Assembly (NCBI GenBank): GCA_963555705.1
Contig: OY743187.1
Span: forward strand, 9,190,133-9,254,132
Direction of reading: 5' to 3'
Source: Ligustrum vulgare
Taxonomy: Eukaryota; Streptophyta; Magnoliopsida; Lamiales; Oleaceae
DNA length: 64,000 nt
Shown here: positions 1-13,149 of the stretch, piece after piece
How positions within the stretch are numbered: position 1 is the first letter of the stretch
Layout of the letters: the number at the start of each line of letters is the position of its first letter
Made by a program: the position numbers and the translations under genes
Notes under the pieces: model-generated
What the model was told of the DNA's origin: nothing
Database searches by the model: none
Seen by the model: only the letters and a program-made list of their open reading frames with translations

Positions 1-2055
1 GAGAACTATTGTTTATACATGCGTCTTTTCGCTATTCTTGCAATTGGGAGACTTCTTCTTGGATTCGGGATCAAAGGGGATTTCTGAAACAAGAATTTTC
101 ATGAAGGATGGCTCTAATAATTGGCGAAATGTCTTTATTTCATGAGCAGTTCATCCAACACATAGAAGTTTGTATCTTTTCATTTTTTGGTTCTAATGTT
201 TTCAGAGATTTTGCATTCTCCATTGTAGGTGAGTTCTTTGTGGCAAATTGAGATGATGAAAGATTCGAGGGTCCAATATCAAGGATTTATGGCTTTGGTT
301 GTAAAATGATATATAGACTCTTGATGGAATTTGTAAAATCATTGAAAAATAATAGCATATGTGTCCATTCTGAAAGGATTTTGCACTCCAGACATTTGAA
401 TTTGAAATTTTTTGGGAGAGATGCAATTCTTTAGTTTAGCATTTTGGAATTCTAAACTAAAGGTTCCTGCACATACCTTGGAATTTACACGTAGACAAAA
501 TATGAAGATACGCATGAATTTGGAATTTTTTTTGGCAAAATTACAGGGTTGATGTGTGGCATGTATGGAGGAGTGATAAAAGTCACTTATTTGATCAGTT
601 TAGGAGAGAGACAATTCTTACTTTCACTTTTACTTGATAAAATACATTATTTTTGGTTTAAAAGATTTGCAATAGTAAGATCTAAATATTTATTATAGAT
701 AAGGTATGTGGTGTAATTTCCTCTTAATTTTTTTTTAAAAAAAAAATTATTGTATTTAAATATTAACAACTTAATTTTTTTAAAAAAAATTCCGTACTCT
801 ATAATTAGTATATTACATGTGAAGTCTATGAAAAAATTATAATTGGATACTTATATTATTATTGATCAAATATATATATATATATATATTAAAATTAAAA
901 TACGCAACGAGTTTTAAATGGGTATAAAAGTATACCCGCACCCGACCCGACCCGACCCGTCACTCTTAAGTGGATATATGGGTAAGATATTAATATTATA
1001 ATAAATCTCTAGTGGGTAGGGTATGAATTTTCAAAACCCGACCCATACCCTACCCATTGTCATCTCTACCCTTGAAAGAGTCGTGTATTTTAAAACACAA
1101 CTTTCCAACATCTATAAATAGACCCTGTATACTTGAATTTTAATTCATTCATTCATTTGTTCATGATTACATGTTGACTTCAAAATATTGTACATTTATT
1201 TGGAGTCGAGTTTCATGTTAAGAGAGTTCAAAGTATAAGTAAGATTCGTTAGTCTACATAATTTAGAGTGCTCCTATTGTAGGACTTAGTCATTGTATCT
1301 TAGTAGACGAATGTCGGATAATCGTTAGCACCCGTGCAGGGTATTATTGTCTTAAGGACAAAGAGTCAAACTCTTGCCTCGACTAAATTCACATTCATGC
1401 ATTTTTGGTTTCTACTTCATATATTCGATTTTTGTAAATCGAAATTATGTCCAATTTATACACGTAAAATGTACGTTATTAGAATATAATTATGCACGTT
1501 AATTTTTACCAACAAAGTAATTACTACGAGTTCGCGGAGTTGAACTGCTCCTCAGTTATCGAGCAGCACATATTATTCGACAGTCAATGTATACATTTCA
1601 TGTGTTATGTACCGATCACGTGATACACATATATCGACTATCGATCATATAAGTTGGATACTTCAAAAACACCCCGTCCTTTTTTGGTGAAACTTAAAAC
1701 CAAAATTTTAATTTAATTTAAGTCAAGATGAATAGATTTTTATCCCCACCCAACAAGGGTCCTATATGAGTTTTGTACTTTTAAATCATCCAATATAAAG
1801 TCAAGGCTGTATGATCTAATATCTTTTAACGATACTAGTATTTTTTTTTTTTGTCTAGCGCTTTATACACGATATTTGTCGTTTCATTGATTTTATTAGG
1901 GAATAGTTCTGTCCTGATATTATTGCATTAAAGTTTAATTTCTTTATTTTTTAAATGTTTACTTTTGTTTTAAAATTTACCGTTCATAATGATTTTGCTT
2001 TCATTTTTTTTTTTACTCAAGAATTTTTTAATACTACTATAACTATATGTATACA
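1..2055. other. Gene-free AT-rich flank
   Basis: I see no supportable coding exon. Positions 915-1070 hold short ACCCG/GGGTA-type inverted repeats of the kind found at ends of small plant DNA elements. Around 1,110 there is a TATAAATAG box followed by a leader-like stretch to about 1,600, which could be a decayed LTR or promoter, but I find no second copy or flanking duplication. Confidence 0.5.
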
Positions 2056-3354
2056 TAAGGGTGGACGGGGATCGATTTGGTTCTGATTCCAGAAGAACCA
2101 AATCAAACTATGAACCGATGATTTTTTACTAATGAAATCAATAGATTTATATAAAGATATAAAACCAAACCAGAACCAAACCGTTATGTTCTGGTTGGGT
2201 TCGATTCGGGGACCATTACTTGAATTTTTAATAAATGCAAATAAAAACCTATTTATATTTGCTTTTAGTCTTCTTCATTAGAATCCATTTATATCATTAC
2301 TAAATAGAAAATGAAATTTTCAGTTAAAAAAACAAAAAATTTAAAAAAGTAACATGTTATTCCAAATCGAAGAAGAAGAAACCTGCCTGAAGGAAGGTCA
2401 TCGACTCGTCGAAACTTAGAGAATCGAACATATAGGTCGTTTAGACTTATAGTTACAGGTTACGATAAATGTCTGATTCTGCACTCTCTGCCATGATGCC
2501 ATGTGAGTTAGGGAATTTGAGTTTGAGTTAACTTATGAGAATTGACGAATTGAGCTGGAATATATATATATATTTTAAAAAATAAATATCAATGTCGTTG
2601 TTGGTGATTAAGAAGCGTAACGATTGCTGTATTGTAGGAGTACAAGTAAAGCAGTGTGAATGCGTTTCTATAATTGAAAAGAAAATAAATGAATTAGAAT
2701 TAGAGCATCTTCAATAGACACTTTATATTTAAAGAACACATTCCACATAATAGAGAGCATCTTTAAATTTAAAGAGTAAATTTTTTTTACAAACTCCAAA
2801 AAACTCTTTATTTTACATTTTCATAAAAATATTTATTATCTTTCTTTATTTTTGGTTAATATTTATTTTTTTAAAAGTGAATGACCAATGATATCAAAAT
2901 TCAAATGTAATAAAGAAAGCTAATGTTAAAACATTGAAAATTTATAACTTTTTGAATGCATTTAATAATAGAGAACTCTAAATTAAAATGTTAAAGTAAA
3001 GAGTCTATTGGAGTGAAATTTTATGGGTTGACTCTCCAAAATAAAGAGCATCTCAAGTTTAGAGAGCCTATTGGAGATTATCTTAAATTTATGATTTCAA
3101 ATATTTTTCTAATAGAAAATGAGGTAAAATGTATAATAAATAACATTTTTGTATATTTCATATTTATAATTTCATATTTGAATTTTTTGGTGAGATGAAT
3201 ACCCACCGATTTGTGTGTGTGTGTGTGTGTGAACCAGAACCAAGAACCAAATGGTTCTTGATTCTAATAATCAAATCATTAGTTTTTTTTATATGGAACC
3301 GAACCAAACCGAATCGTTTCGTTTGGTTTGGTGGTTCGATTATTTTGTTCCCCC
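2056..3354. mobile_element. Non-autonomous TIR element, copy A (GGGTGGAC family)
   Basis: The left end reads GGGTGGACGGGG followed by GGTTTGGTTCTG-type sequence. The right end carries the inverted counterpart (GAACCGAACCAAACCG, then a diverged GTTCCCCC). The interior matches two other copies here (14.6-15.85 kb and 35,245-36,245), including shared text such as the GGGACCATTACTTGAATT and AATCGAAGAAGAAGAAAC segments. Candidate target duplication: ATGTATACA at 2047-2055 versus ATGTATAAT at 3355-3363. No coding capacity is visible. A 380-bp MITE is nested at 2703-3082. A target duplication of about 9 bp would fit Mutator-like or hAT elements; I cannot decide which. Confidence 0.75.
2703..3082. 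mobile_element. Tourist-type MITE nested in copy A
   Basis: Terminal inverted repeats GAGCATCTTCAATAGACAC (left) and, read on the other strand, GATAATCTCCAATAGGCTC (right). It is bounded by TTA at 2700-2702 and TTA at 3083-3085, the target duplication of PIF/Harbinger-mobilised Tourist MITEs. The segment is absent at the corresponding point of the 35.2-36.2 kb copy, which shows that it inserted into copy A. The interior is AT-rich and non-coding. Confidence 0.75.
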
Positions 3355-4620
3355 ATGTATAATGAGGTGGTTTTTATTGTTTTTGTGTGGATTTTGTGAA
3401 GCACATGTATTTTTACTCAAATTTTTTATTTTATTTTACAAAAAAATGATGTTGTGATGAGAGTTTAAAGTTCTGTAATGATTTTTTTATGAGACGAACT
3501 TGCGGGTTTACCAGTTTCATAAAATGTAGCACTTGCTTGACAATCATTTTAAATAAAATTGGTATTGTAATTTTTTGGAGAATGTATGATTAAAAAATAA
3601 GAAAAAGTTTGGAATTTATATACTGAATATTTTATTGTGTGAATATTTGGTTGAATATGAGTATGATAAAAAAGAGTTAAAAAATGGACTCAATCTGCGG
3701 CACGATTTGGACTTTTATTTAAAATATATTTAAAAATTGTTAAATTATGTAATTTATTGAACTGCTTTAGGAGATTAATATGTTGTTTCTTGTGATTTTA
3801 CCGAAGGTCCATTGATAATTTACCCTTCGTTTAGTAACACTATTTGATTTATAAACTGATTTATTTATAATTTTAAAGTAAAAAAATAATGATTGAAAAT
3901 TGAAGAAAAAAATGTGCGTGATTAAAAAATTATTTGAAAAATTATCTTTATAAATCAAAATATAACTTTTACCTATATTTGGATGAGCTAGTTTTACATT
4001 GAGTGTTTTTTTAACTTTGGTGCTTTATCGTTAGACGTGCGTTGAAATATTCTGTTGAATAATGAACATCCGGGGGCAGCTGTCAATGTTGATTTCTTTT
4101 GTCGAAAAACAGTGTGAAATCAAAACGCGAAATGAATCGCAACTCTCCAACTGTCAAAGTGGGCATTTTAACAAGGAATAAAAATAATTACATTTCATTA
4201 AAAATAAAAAAAAAATTATGACGCAACCTTGACGATCCCAATCTATCCTGCACAGGATCTTGATGAAAAATGTAAATCACAAGTTATGTCTTCAAGGGTA
4301 CAGGGTGGAAGACTGTTTTTACATACTTGCATTTACCCAAGAGCCAAATTCATATTCCAAAATTCGAACCCTTAATGTGGCAACCTCAAGCAAAGTTGGA
4401 GTTTTTTCACATTCCCCTTTTATCACTTTGAGATAATTGCATTTCATAATTCTTTTACAACCCTTGATGAAATTTTACCTACACTAGAATTTTAAGTGAT
4501 TTTTACTTCTTTTCTTCCTCTTCAAACCCTAAAATATACCCACCAACATCACATCATTACTTTCGCGCCACTTCCATTTTCCTCAACAAGGCTCGAACGA
4601 CGACCTACCCAAGATGGATG
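3355..4620. other. No gene recognised
   Basis: AT-rich sequence with only short chance ORFs. No repeat boundary or RNA gene could be supported. Confidence 0.5.
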
Positions 4621-5419
4621 TGTTGGAAAATATTACTATTGAACTTTCATCAATTTTATAGTATTTTTTATGAAATGTCTGATTGAATATGATGAAAAGT
4701 ATCATGAAAGTGTTAAGACGTAATACTAGAATTATGTCCTAAGTTCCCTACTCGCCAATCTGGAATCGAACGAGTTTACTAATTTATCTTATTTAACCCC
4801 ACCCCGAATTATAACTTGGAAAGACTACAATATCATGAAATTTTGAAGAAGTATTAGGTTGTGATGTCAAAAAATTGAAAAAAATCGTAAATATCCGATT
4901 ATGATACTTTAAAAGTATTATAAGTATCATACTATGATACTTGTTTTGAAAAATGTAAATTTCAGTAATAAAAATATTTTGAAGTATTAATCAGTGATAC
5001 TTTTATTCAGGAGTCATTGGGTGCAACTTGGATTGGTAGTTGTTCGTGGCCTACTTAGAGAGCCCAATTGTAGTCTTGTGATAATCTTTGGATTTGTTGC
5101 TTATTGGCCCATTTGACTTGGTTATGTTTTGGACTTGGGTATTGATGAGTGACCCATTATTAATGTGACCTGGCACAATGGTTGATATACATATTACAGT
5201 GTATCTACTATTTGTCTAAAAGTCTTAAACGATAGAGAGAGGGAGGCAACACTTGAAGTAGCCGTTCTTGGAGTCTTTCTTGGTAGTTTTCTATTGTTGC
5301 TATTCTTCTTCCGTTTCTCTCTACATTCCAATGAATTCATATATATTAATAACATGTTATATCATCAAATCACATCTCGCATATTTACCACATCATATCC
5401 AACCTATATTGCACCAACA
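4621..5419. repeat. Candidate solo LTR (copia-like ends)
   Basis: The stretch starts TGTTGGAAAATATTAC and ends CACCAACA, the TGTTGG...CCAACA termini common in plant copia LTRs, and is about 0.8 kb long. I see no matching second LTR in the window and the flanking 5-mers do not match, so this is a shape-based call only. Confidence 0.3.
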
Positions 5420-8336
5420 ATATATCTCGTATAAACACATAAGAGCACATTGCTCACTTTATTTTGCAATGCAGAATATACCCGCAGGTGTACGGATCGT
5501 GAAAAGTAATAAAGTGAACAACAGTGTCCTGTAATCCTCCCCACGAAGACTGCTACTAAGTATCGAAATTGATTAGTTCTCAGTCTTATTTGAACAAACG
5601 AATATTGTTTTGTGTTTTAACCAAAATTAAGAAATAAATGCAAATTTTACGAAATTAGAATGTCGAATTATTTTTCTCAAGTGATTGTAAAATGTTGGGA
5701 TTCACGATTTCACCATGGCCAATAATATTAATTCCATTCCTTAGGTTTTATTCTGATAAATGTATTTGATCGAATTCACTAATGTATATTGAAATTCCTC
5801 TATCGAGTTTAAATCAATCTACCTAAATAAGTCGATCGTGTACTTCTACAAAGGGTCTGAATTATTCCATATCTAGATGCAATAAATACAAGAATTCAAT
5901 ATTGATCACATGTAACCACAAATTCATATATATATCTTTTTGTTAAAATTGCTAAATTTATTACCTTGATCTAAATTATTAACCCACCTCTCAGATTATG
6001 AAAATAATTCATTATATCATGAATTAGTGGCCAGTTAATTCATGCATTAAACACAATAATAAATCAACATCTGCAACATATACACAAAACTTGAAATTTG
6101 AAATTAATAAAATAAATCTATGTTACATCGTTCATCCCAACTTATATGTTTAGTTACACATCACAAAGAAATAATAATTGCAGTAAAAATAATAATAAAA
6201 CATGATGGAGTTTATAAATTAACAATGAGAAAAGAAATCTAGCACCAAAAATTGATTTCTCGTGTTAATCTTCTAATCTCCCGACTTTTGCATTGCTTGA
6301 ATCTCTCAAGAAATTGATGTAAAAGTGCCAATAAGCTTCGTAACGAGGCTGAGCAAAAGTCCCCAAAATCGTACCCCCCAATATTGTATATAGTAGGGTG
6401 AAGACATTGTGAAAAGGGCATAATTCAGTCAAAATCGGCACAAAACGACCCACAGTTGGCCCAATAGAAGACCCACGCGATCACGTGGACATGACCTTTT
6501 TGGATATGTATAAAAAATTCGCATGTGTGTGCAATCACGTGGTTCACCTACTAGCGATCGCCTGGTTACTCGATTTAGCGCAATTTTCAACTTTATCAAT
6601 CCATTCAAGTTGGTCCTTATGCTTATTTGCAGGAAACTCCTTATATTTTGATTTGATCATTTTGACCCCAAAACTTATTGTTTTCTTCAATTGAGTCATT
6701 TTTCTCTTAATTTCTTCAATTAAGCCCTCGATCTTTTGAATTCTTCCAAGTTAAGCCCAATTTAGCTCCAATTGCCTTCAACTTGACCTTTATTTTCCTC
6801 AGTTATTTACTTTTCTTACTTTTAGGATAAAATCTGAAATAATAATAAATAAACACAACTTAGGTAGAATTTATTCTCAAACTACAATGAAAAATCATAA
6901 TTTTGACATATAAATAAGTGTATAAAATACACTTATCACACATAATAATATACATATTATTGTTTTGCATTGTAGTTGAAACATTACTTATCTCACTCCT
7001 TAATTATCCTAGAGTTCACGACTTTATTCCTCAATAGTTTGGATCACTAATATCTGCTTGGAGTCAACTAAATTGATCATTACTCCTTTGCCTATCATAT
7101 ATATATACAATATAATTTATTTATTCTAGCTCAATCAATAAATATGAATTAGGACACAATAAATAGTAGAATATTAAAATGGATCATTTTGCTATAAAAT
7201 ATCTAATAAAAACAATTATAGGGATCACCCTAATTTAAATGGTCAACTTGCTTTATTATACCTAATAAGGGGAATAAGTCTAATTTCCCTAATAATAATA
7301 ATAATTATTATAATAATTATGAAACATACATTCTCAGAGGAGGGGGGTTCGAATCGCCTCTCTATGGGATCGAAACATTTTTTTTCATCTTTCAACTGAT
7401 CACTGATCCTTATTTGTAGTTTCCTTTTGGAGACTAAGATGCAAATTATAAATAAGTTATTTTATTTTCTCTTTTGGTCTCATAAAATATAAAACTTATA
7501 TTTTTGTTCCAATAATTATTAGAAACTTCAAAATAATATGAAGTCATAACATAGAGTTCTTGATGCAAATGTGAAATTCTCAAAAGGTACTTTACACCGA
7601 TATTTTCGGAACATAAAATTGACAATCGAGATAAAAGTTATGGCTCATCAAAATTCGTCACTTAAACTTTTTTTTTTTCAATTTCTTTTCAAGTCTCCAC
7701 TTTTGTCTTGAGTTTTTGGTAATCTTACAATGATCAAAATTGAATTTCCAATATACCATTCTGAAATACTCACGACCTAGTTTTTCACATAATTATCAGG
7801 ACGCAATACGATCAATTGTATCAAAAGTTACGATTCGTCAAAATAGGCCGTTTGAAACTAGTATTTAAAATTTTCGACATTCTTTATTAAAGTTTTCAGG
7901 GCATGTAAGCTGATCGAATACTTGCCTATACTACAATATGTATTTCGAAGGACATTCAGAACTCTATAAGAGGTGCTCTTGAATAATTAAGACATATGAC
8001 GATTTATTTAATCGATAAAATTACTTAAATAATATTTAGTATTCTTATTTTTCTTCATTGATATTACACCAAGTAAATTAAATGTCTTATTTAATGTCGA
8101 ATAGGTCTCATTAAACACGTAAACTAAATTCTAGTTTTCTATTTGACTTTCAAGTGTGTTCCGTTATTATATGACGAATTTTCGGGGTATTACATAAATA
8201 TATCAAAAAAAATCTAAAGAAAAGAAAAATGTTTCCTATTTTTCTACCCTCATCCCCAACAAGTCAAATTCAAGTAAAAAAAATTTATAAAATTATACAA
8301 GAATATTATAATTTTTAATTGAAATAATATGATAAT
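5420..8336. other. Gene-free AT-rich region
   Basis: No coding exon, rRNA or tRNA can be supported. Around 7,347 there is a GGTTCGAATCG string resembling a pol III B-box, without an A-box at proper spacing. The right edge is the target site (ATAAT, 8332-8336) of the Ty3/gypsy insertion. Confidence 0.5.
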
Positions 8337-8771
8337 TGATGCCAAATCGACTTGATCCTCCCTGCAAACTTGAAACAATGCGGGGCTTTCCCCCCGTAGT
8401 AGCTTCGGCGTGATAATCAGTAGAGAGAAGTTGTAGAAAAATAACTAATAATTTCTTATTATTCTCAAGAGTTTCGTACCTTAATGCCATTGAGTGTGTA
8501 GGTATTTATAGGCACAACCTTCCCACGTATTTAGGAGAGGAAATCTCCAAAGAATCCGGAATTATGGTTTGGTTAGGTAAGTTCCCCTGCAAAATAGGAA
8601 TGATGATTATCTTACCAAGAATAAGAATATTGGTTACCTTATCAAGAGTGGGATCCGGATTTGGTGGCATAATTCTAGCACGTGCCTAACAGATCGATCG
8701 TGCTTTGTCTAATATTCGATCGTATATCTCGCATTCCATACGATCGTTCGTATTTATTCGAATATGAGTCA
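8337..8771 (-). repeat. 3' LTR of the Ty3/gypsy element
   Basis: 435 bp with TG/CA termini (read on the minus strand it starts TGACTCATATTCG and ends TTTGGCATCA). It differs from the other LTR at only five positions by my alignment, all single-base changes with no indel. Confidence 0.93.
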
Positions 8772-8787
8772 ATAGTCCCCCAAGCGA
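8772..8787 (-). other. Polypurine tract next to 3' LTR
   Basis: Read on the minus strand the sequence is GCTTGGGGGACTAT, directly abutting the LTR start TGACTC. This is the expected position for plus-strand priming, and the G-run resembles Tat-type tracts. Confidence 0.7.
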
Positions 8788-9297
8788 TCGTGATTCTGAC
8801 TTTACGAATAACGATCGTTTGACACAAAAATCATATTCGAACGGTAGCTGGGCATTGGGAACTGATCCCTGCATTTAGTGCGCTTGTCCACGTGTCTCCT
8901 GTAGGCTGTATCTTGAATTTCTCTCTTCCACCTCTGTACCAAATAATGGCGCATCACTTCAATCCATCATGTGTCTTTTGAATCTGGAAAGGCGGGAAGG
9001 TCAAGGGTTTTCCTTGGGGGCGGAGAGGCAGCTATATATGTGGGACTTTTGCCTCCCTTCTCTCTACTATCTTGGTAAGATTTTCACTTTCTGTTACTTC
9101 TCTTCGTCCTAACTCAAGCTCCAGCAGATTCCGGGTTTCCCAACACCAAGAAGGTATCACTTTTCTATCATTTTTACCTCTCTATCAAGTTTTAAATTCC
9201 GTTTATTTGACTTCCCGGGAACTCTGCGCTTTCTGCACTTATATTGCTCTACACACACACACACACACATATATATATATGCATATTACCGTAGGCC

Positions 9298-11103
9298 ATG
9301 GAACCTATCCTTATTGTAGATAGTGACGAGGAGGAGGGAAGGGTATCCTTACCCCTTAGTAGGAATAGCGACCTCTCATCTTCTTCTTCTCCGTCTTATA
9401 TAACCCGTTTGTTAATCAAGAATCATCACCTTCAGCTTCGATTTCATCTGACCGTACCGTTTCTGATATTTTACCTATTTCCCCTCGAATGCAGCAAAAA
9501 ATGGCTCGTGATCAACCATCTCGTCGTTCCCAAGATACCTTGGTTATACCTAAATACCAAAGCTGCTACAATGAACTCCGTTTGGTCGAAGCGCTCAATT
9601 CTTTCATCGTATTCCCAGACCATTCTTATCGTGCACCATTGAATAATGAGGGAATTGGCGAGGGGGGGGGCTGGTGAGGTGACTGTTTATTTGGATTCTA
9701 TGAAAGGTGGTCTTCGATTCCCCTCCATCCTTTTCTTGTGTCTTTTCTTCGTTTTGTCGACCTAAATCCTGCACAGTTAGCCCCAAACGCATGGAGGGTG
9801 ATCGTTTATTTCCTGCTAGTGTGTTTGCAGAACGATATCGTTCCTTCATTAAATGTTTTACAATCACTGGTCGAACTAAAACCTCACCGTGATTACAACA
9901 GTTTGGTCGTATTCATTTCAAAAAATGATTTTAAAGTCCCCTTGTGTCCATCTTCTCAACCTGGTTGGAAGACTAGGTTTTTCTTTGTCAGGAGGAATAA
10001 TGGTCCTTTTCCATTTTCCACTTCTTGGAATCGACCGGACTATGATTCGTTCAATAGTTCGGTCATTCTCAATGTTGTCGAAGAGGAAGCTCTTCAGATC
10101 GTTCGAGGTTGTAGGCCTCTTGGTGATCGAATGAGTGCAGTCTTAACCGATGATGCCTTGATCAAATATCATATAAACTTTCAAGAGGGTAATTCTTCTT
10201 TTAACCTTGAAGTCATATTGAGCTTTTCCTGCCTGAGTTAACGGTTTTTTATTTTTGTTTCAGACGAGATGAGTTATGATTCGAGCAGGGTCGAGGCTTT
10301 GATGAGAGCGAAAGCGACCAAAGGAAAAGGCACAAAAAGAAAGACAGTTGAGAGAGATCCTCCTGTTATCTCTTCAAATGTTGAAGCCACGGGGACGTCT
10401 CTTTTGTCATGACCTACGACCCCCGTGCCAACGATCTCCAGTCCTCGTGGAGGTGGTCAAGAAGCATCTGCTCGTTCAGCAATTAACGTAGATGAGGACG
10501 TTCGTGTCATAGCTTCTGCTGTCGAACGTGGCTTAGTGGAGGATGTGAAAAAAAGGGGAGGTCTCAGTATCCATCGAGCCTTTTCCGTCGAAATAAGGAG
10601 GGTTGGTCTTCTATTCATCTTTCCATTAATTTTCCATATATTTGCTTGTGAACATGTAATCCCATTCTTAGGTTTTGGCAATGGAACGCGCCCTCTTGGA
10701 TTCACTAGAAGCGTCTTCTAAAAGCAATTCGGAAGCCACAAATACTATCGCTCAATTGGAAAAAGAGTTGGCGACTTCGAGAGAGCTTTTGGATGAAAAG
10801 GACAAACAGTTAGCTGAAAAGGATGCAACGATCAATTCTATGAAATCCGAGTTCGAATCCCGCCTTGAAGATCGTGCAGGCGCAGTGGTGGAGACTTACA
10901 AAGGTTTTGATGAGTTTAACGAAATCACTGGAATGTATGGTGTGAAGTCAATGATTCATGCCTACAAAAAGGTGAAGGATTGGCTCCGACGTGATCATCC
11001 GGCCTTAAATCTGGATGAATTTGAGGACTTTGCCCATGCTGAGGCATTAGAAGAGGAGGAGGAGAATCAAGACGCTGATACCACGAACCAGTCCCCCCTT
11101 TGA
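9298..11103 (+). pseudogene. Antisense ORF of the Ty3 element (gypsy-type transposase_28-like domain), decayed
   Basis: A spliced-looking gene on the strand opposite to integrase, inside the LTR element. It starts with an acidic N-terminus (MEPILIVDSDEEE, 9298). A central stretch at about 9,680-10,190 contains a GLRF..HPF...LRF....L.PNAW pattern as in the plant 'putative gypsy type transposon' domain (Pfam PF04195). A basic linker follows (RAKATKGKGTKRK, ~10,290), then a coiled-coil C-terminal exon (10,675-11,103; LEKELATSRELLDEKDKQL) with an acidic tail. Splice-like junctions occur at ~10,184 (GTAATT), ~10,263 (CAG) and ~10,672 (TTAG). Reading frame changes at ~9,400 and ~9,660-9,730, including a G-run at 9,661-9,670, break the N-terminal half. 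Such antisense genes are known in Tat/Grande-type elements; their role is not settled. Confidence 0.65.
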
Positions 11104-11226
11104 GAAATCTGTAATAGTTTTGCTAGGAAAAACAAACTGTGTAAAACATTGTGTTTCTTTTTGTCGTTCGTAGCAAAGTACTATATCTTGACTTTTTATT
11201 ATCGATCTTCGATTTTGATCTTTTTT

Positions 11227-11455
11227 AGCGAACGACACTTCTCTCGTGACCAAGTCTTTGATCATTTTTTAGCGATCGTTGCTTCGCGCGTGACGAAGTC
11301 TTTGAATTTGATCGTTTTTTAGCGATCGATGCTTCGCACTTGACGAAGTCTTTGATTTTGATCATTTTTTAGCGATCGATGCTTCGCACATGACGAAGTC
11401 TTTGAATTTGATCGTTTTTTAGCGATCGATGCTTCGCGCGTGACGAAGTCTTTAT
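11227..11455. repeat. 50-bp tandem repeat array inside the Ty3 element
   Basis: About 4.6 units with a period of 50 bp begin at 11227, 11271, 11321, 11371 and 11421 (the first is shortened). Each carries AGCGATCG, GCTTCGC and TGACGAAGTC blocks and ends in a T-run. The array lies between the ends of the convergent integrase and antisense genes. Confidence 0.9.
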
Positions 11456-11542
11456 TGTTGAGATCTTTCCTTCGAAAAGTCGTCTTTATTGATCGTGAAA
11501 GAAAATAACATCAAAGTAGAGAATAACCCTAGCTATTCAAAT

Positions 11543-13130
11543 TTACTGGAAAAATTTCTTTAAATGTTCCACATTCCATGGTCGTGCCAGGGTTGTGCCA
11601 TCCATCATCTTTAACACGTATGCTCCATTGCCCAATACTTTCTCCACCTGAAAGGGACCTTCCCATTTAGGTCCTAATTTTGTTGGTCGATGTCCGGTTG
11701 CTATAACTGATCAAAGTACGAGGTCATCCTTCTCAAAGAACCTCTGCTTTACTTTCCTTACGTGATCGCGTTGTGACTTTCGTTTGCACTGTAGCATTCT
11801 CCGTTCGGCTTCGTCCCTTTCCTCATTGATCGTATCTAATTGGAATTTATGATATCCAAAATCGACAGGATCGACTGAAATCCTTGTTGAAGGTACAATG
11901 ATCTCCTGAGGGACAACAGCTTCTAGTCCGAAGCACATTTTAAACGGGGTCACAAGCGTCGATTCTCTTGGCGTCGTGTTATAAGCCCACAGAACATTTG
12001 GCAACTCCTCAGCCTATTCATTTCCCCTTCCATTCAGCCTTGTCTTAAGATCCCAAAGTATGCTTCTGTTCGTGACTTCAACCTGACCGTTCGTTTGGGG
12101 GTGGGACACCGAAGACAGTCTCAGTTCGATGTTATAGCTTGCACAAAAACTCCTGAACTCCCTGTTATCAAACTGTCTTCCATTATCTGCAATGATTACT
12201 TGTGGGATTCCGAAACGGCAGATGATCTGCTTCCAAACGAAAGCCTGGACTTTTCGAGCAGATATGATGGCAAGGGCCTTCGCTTCAACCCATTTGGTAA
12301 AATAATCGACTGCCACAAGTAGGAACTTTCGCTGACCTTTGGATATAGGAAGGGGCCCCACTATATCAAGTCCCCACTGATAGAATGGTCTGATTCCAAA
12401 TATAGCATGCTGCTCCTCGGCTGGCACATGGATCAAGTTTCCATATTTTTGACCAATTCCGCATCGCTTCACAAACTCTCTAGCGTCCTTCTTAAGAGTG
12501 GGCCAAAAGTATCCCTGCCTTAAGGTCTTAAAACCCAACATGTTTCCTCCCAAGTGATTTTCACACGCCCCTGAATGAATTTCTTCCAAAATTTGTTGTC
12601 CTTCCTCATTTGTAATGCATTATAAATAAGGCATAGTAATCCCCTTTTTATATAACTCCCCATCGATCATGCAGAAGTTCGCTGCCTGTAACCGTAGCTT
12701 TCTTTCTTCCGTTCGTTCACCTGGTGTCCAACCGTGAATGATATTAGCCTTAATGGGATCCATCCAAGTCCCATTCTGCGCGTTTAACACCTCGATCGAT
12801 GCTATGCTAGGTTTGGATAGAGCTCGTACATTCACATTTGTAGGAAATGACTCCCAGTTTGAGAATTTTGATAATCGATCTGCATGTTCGTTTGATTCCC
12901 TAGGGATTTTCTCGATATTGCAATGTTGAAATCTCCTTTGCAAATCCCTTACCTTCATAACATATTTGAGGATTCGATCACTGTTTATCTCAAAGTCTCC
13001 CGACACTTGTCCCACCACAAGTTGGGAATCGGTGTACACAGTTGCTGATGTTGCTCCCATTCGGATAACCATTTCTAATCCAATAATTATAGACATGGCG
13101 GGATGTTTGTTTGGAAACAAATAAAATCGT
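11543..13130 (-). pseudogene. RNase H-integrase fragment of Ty3/gypsy polyprotein
   Basis: One reading frame running right to left. It opens with a C-terminal piece of RNase H (TDSQLVVGQVSG; later NEHADRLSKF). The integrase N-terminal zinc region keeps two His and one Cys, but the last Cys position reads Gly (RCGIGQK). A catalytic core follows with Asp in GLDIVG, Asp in ADNG and Glu in GQVE, then a C-terminal GPF-type module ending at TAA 11543-11545. The frame is interrupted by stops near 12,620 (TAA), 12,014 (TAG) and 11,711 (TGA), with no shift between them. The 5' end is fused to the element leader by deletion of gag, protease and RT. The product is not functional as it stands. Confidence 0.88.
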
Positions 13131-13149
13131 TCCCACAGACGGCGCCAAA
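13131..13149 (-). other. Primer binding site region of the Ty3 element
   Basis: On the minus strand, TTTGGCGCCGTCTGTGGGA follows the 5' LTR end (GGCATCA) directly. A TGGCGCC motif at this place is typical of Tat/Athila-group plant Ty3 elements. Confidence 0.8.

Noticed and set aside
3013..3457. Short + strand ORFs at 3,013-3,198 and 3,251-3,457
   Set aside because: They run across the MITE/TIR element ends; composition follows the repeat and no domain is present.
7330..7375. tRNA-like B-box GGTTCGAATCG
   Set aside because: No A-box at proper spacing and no cloverleaf can be drawn from the flanks.
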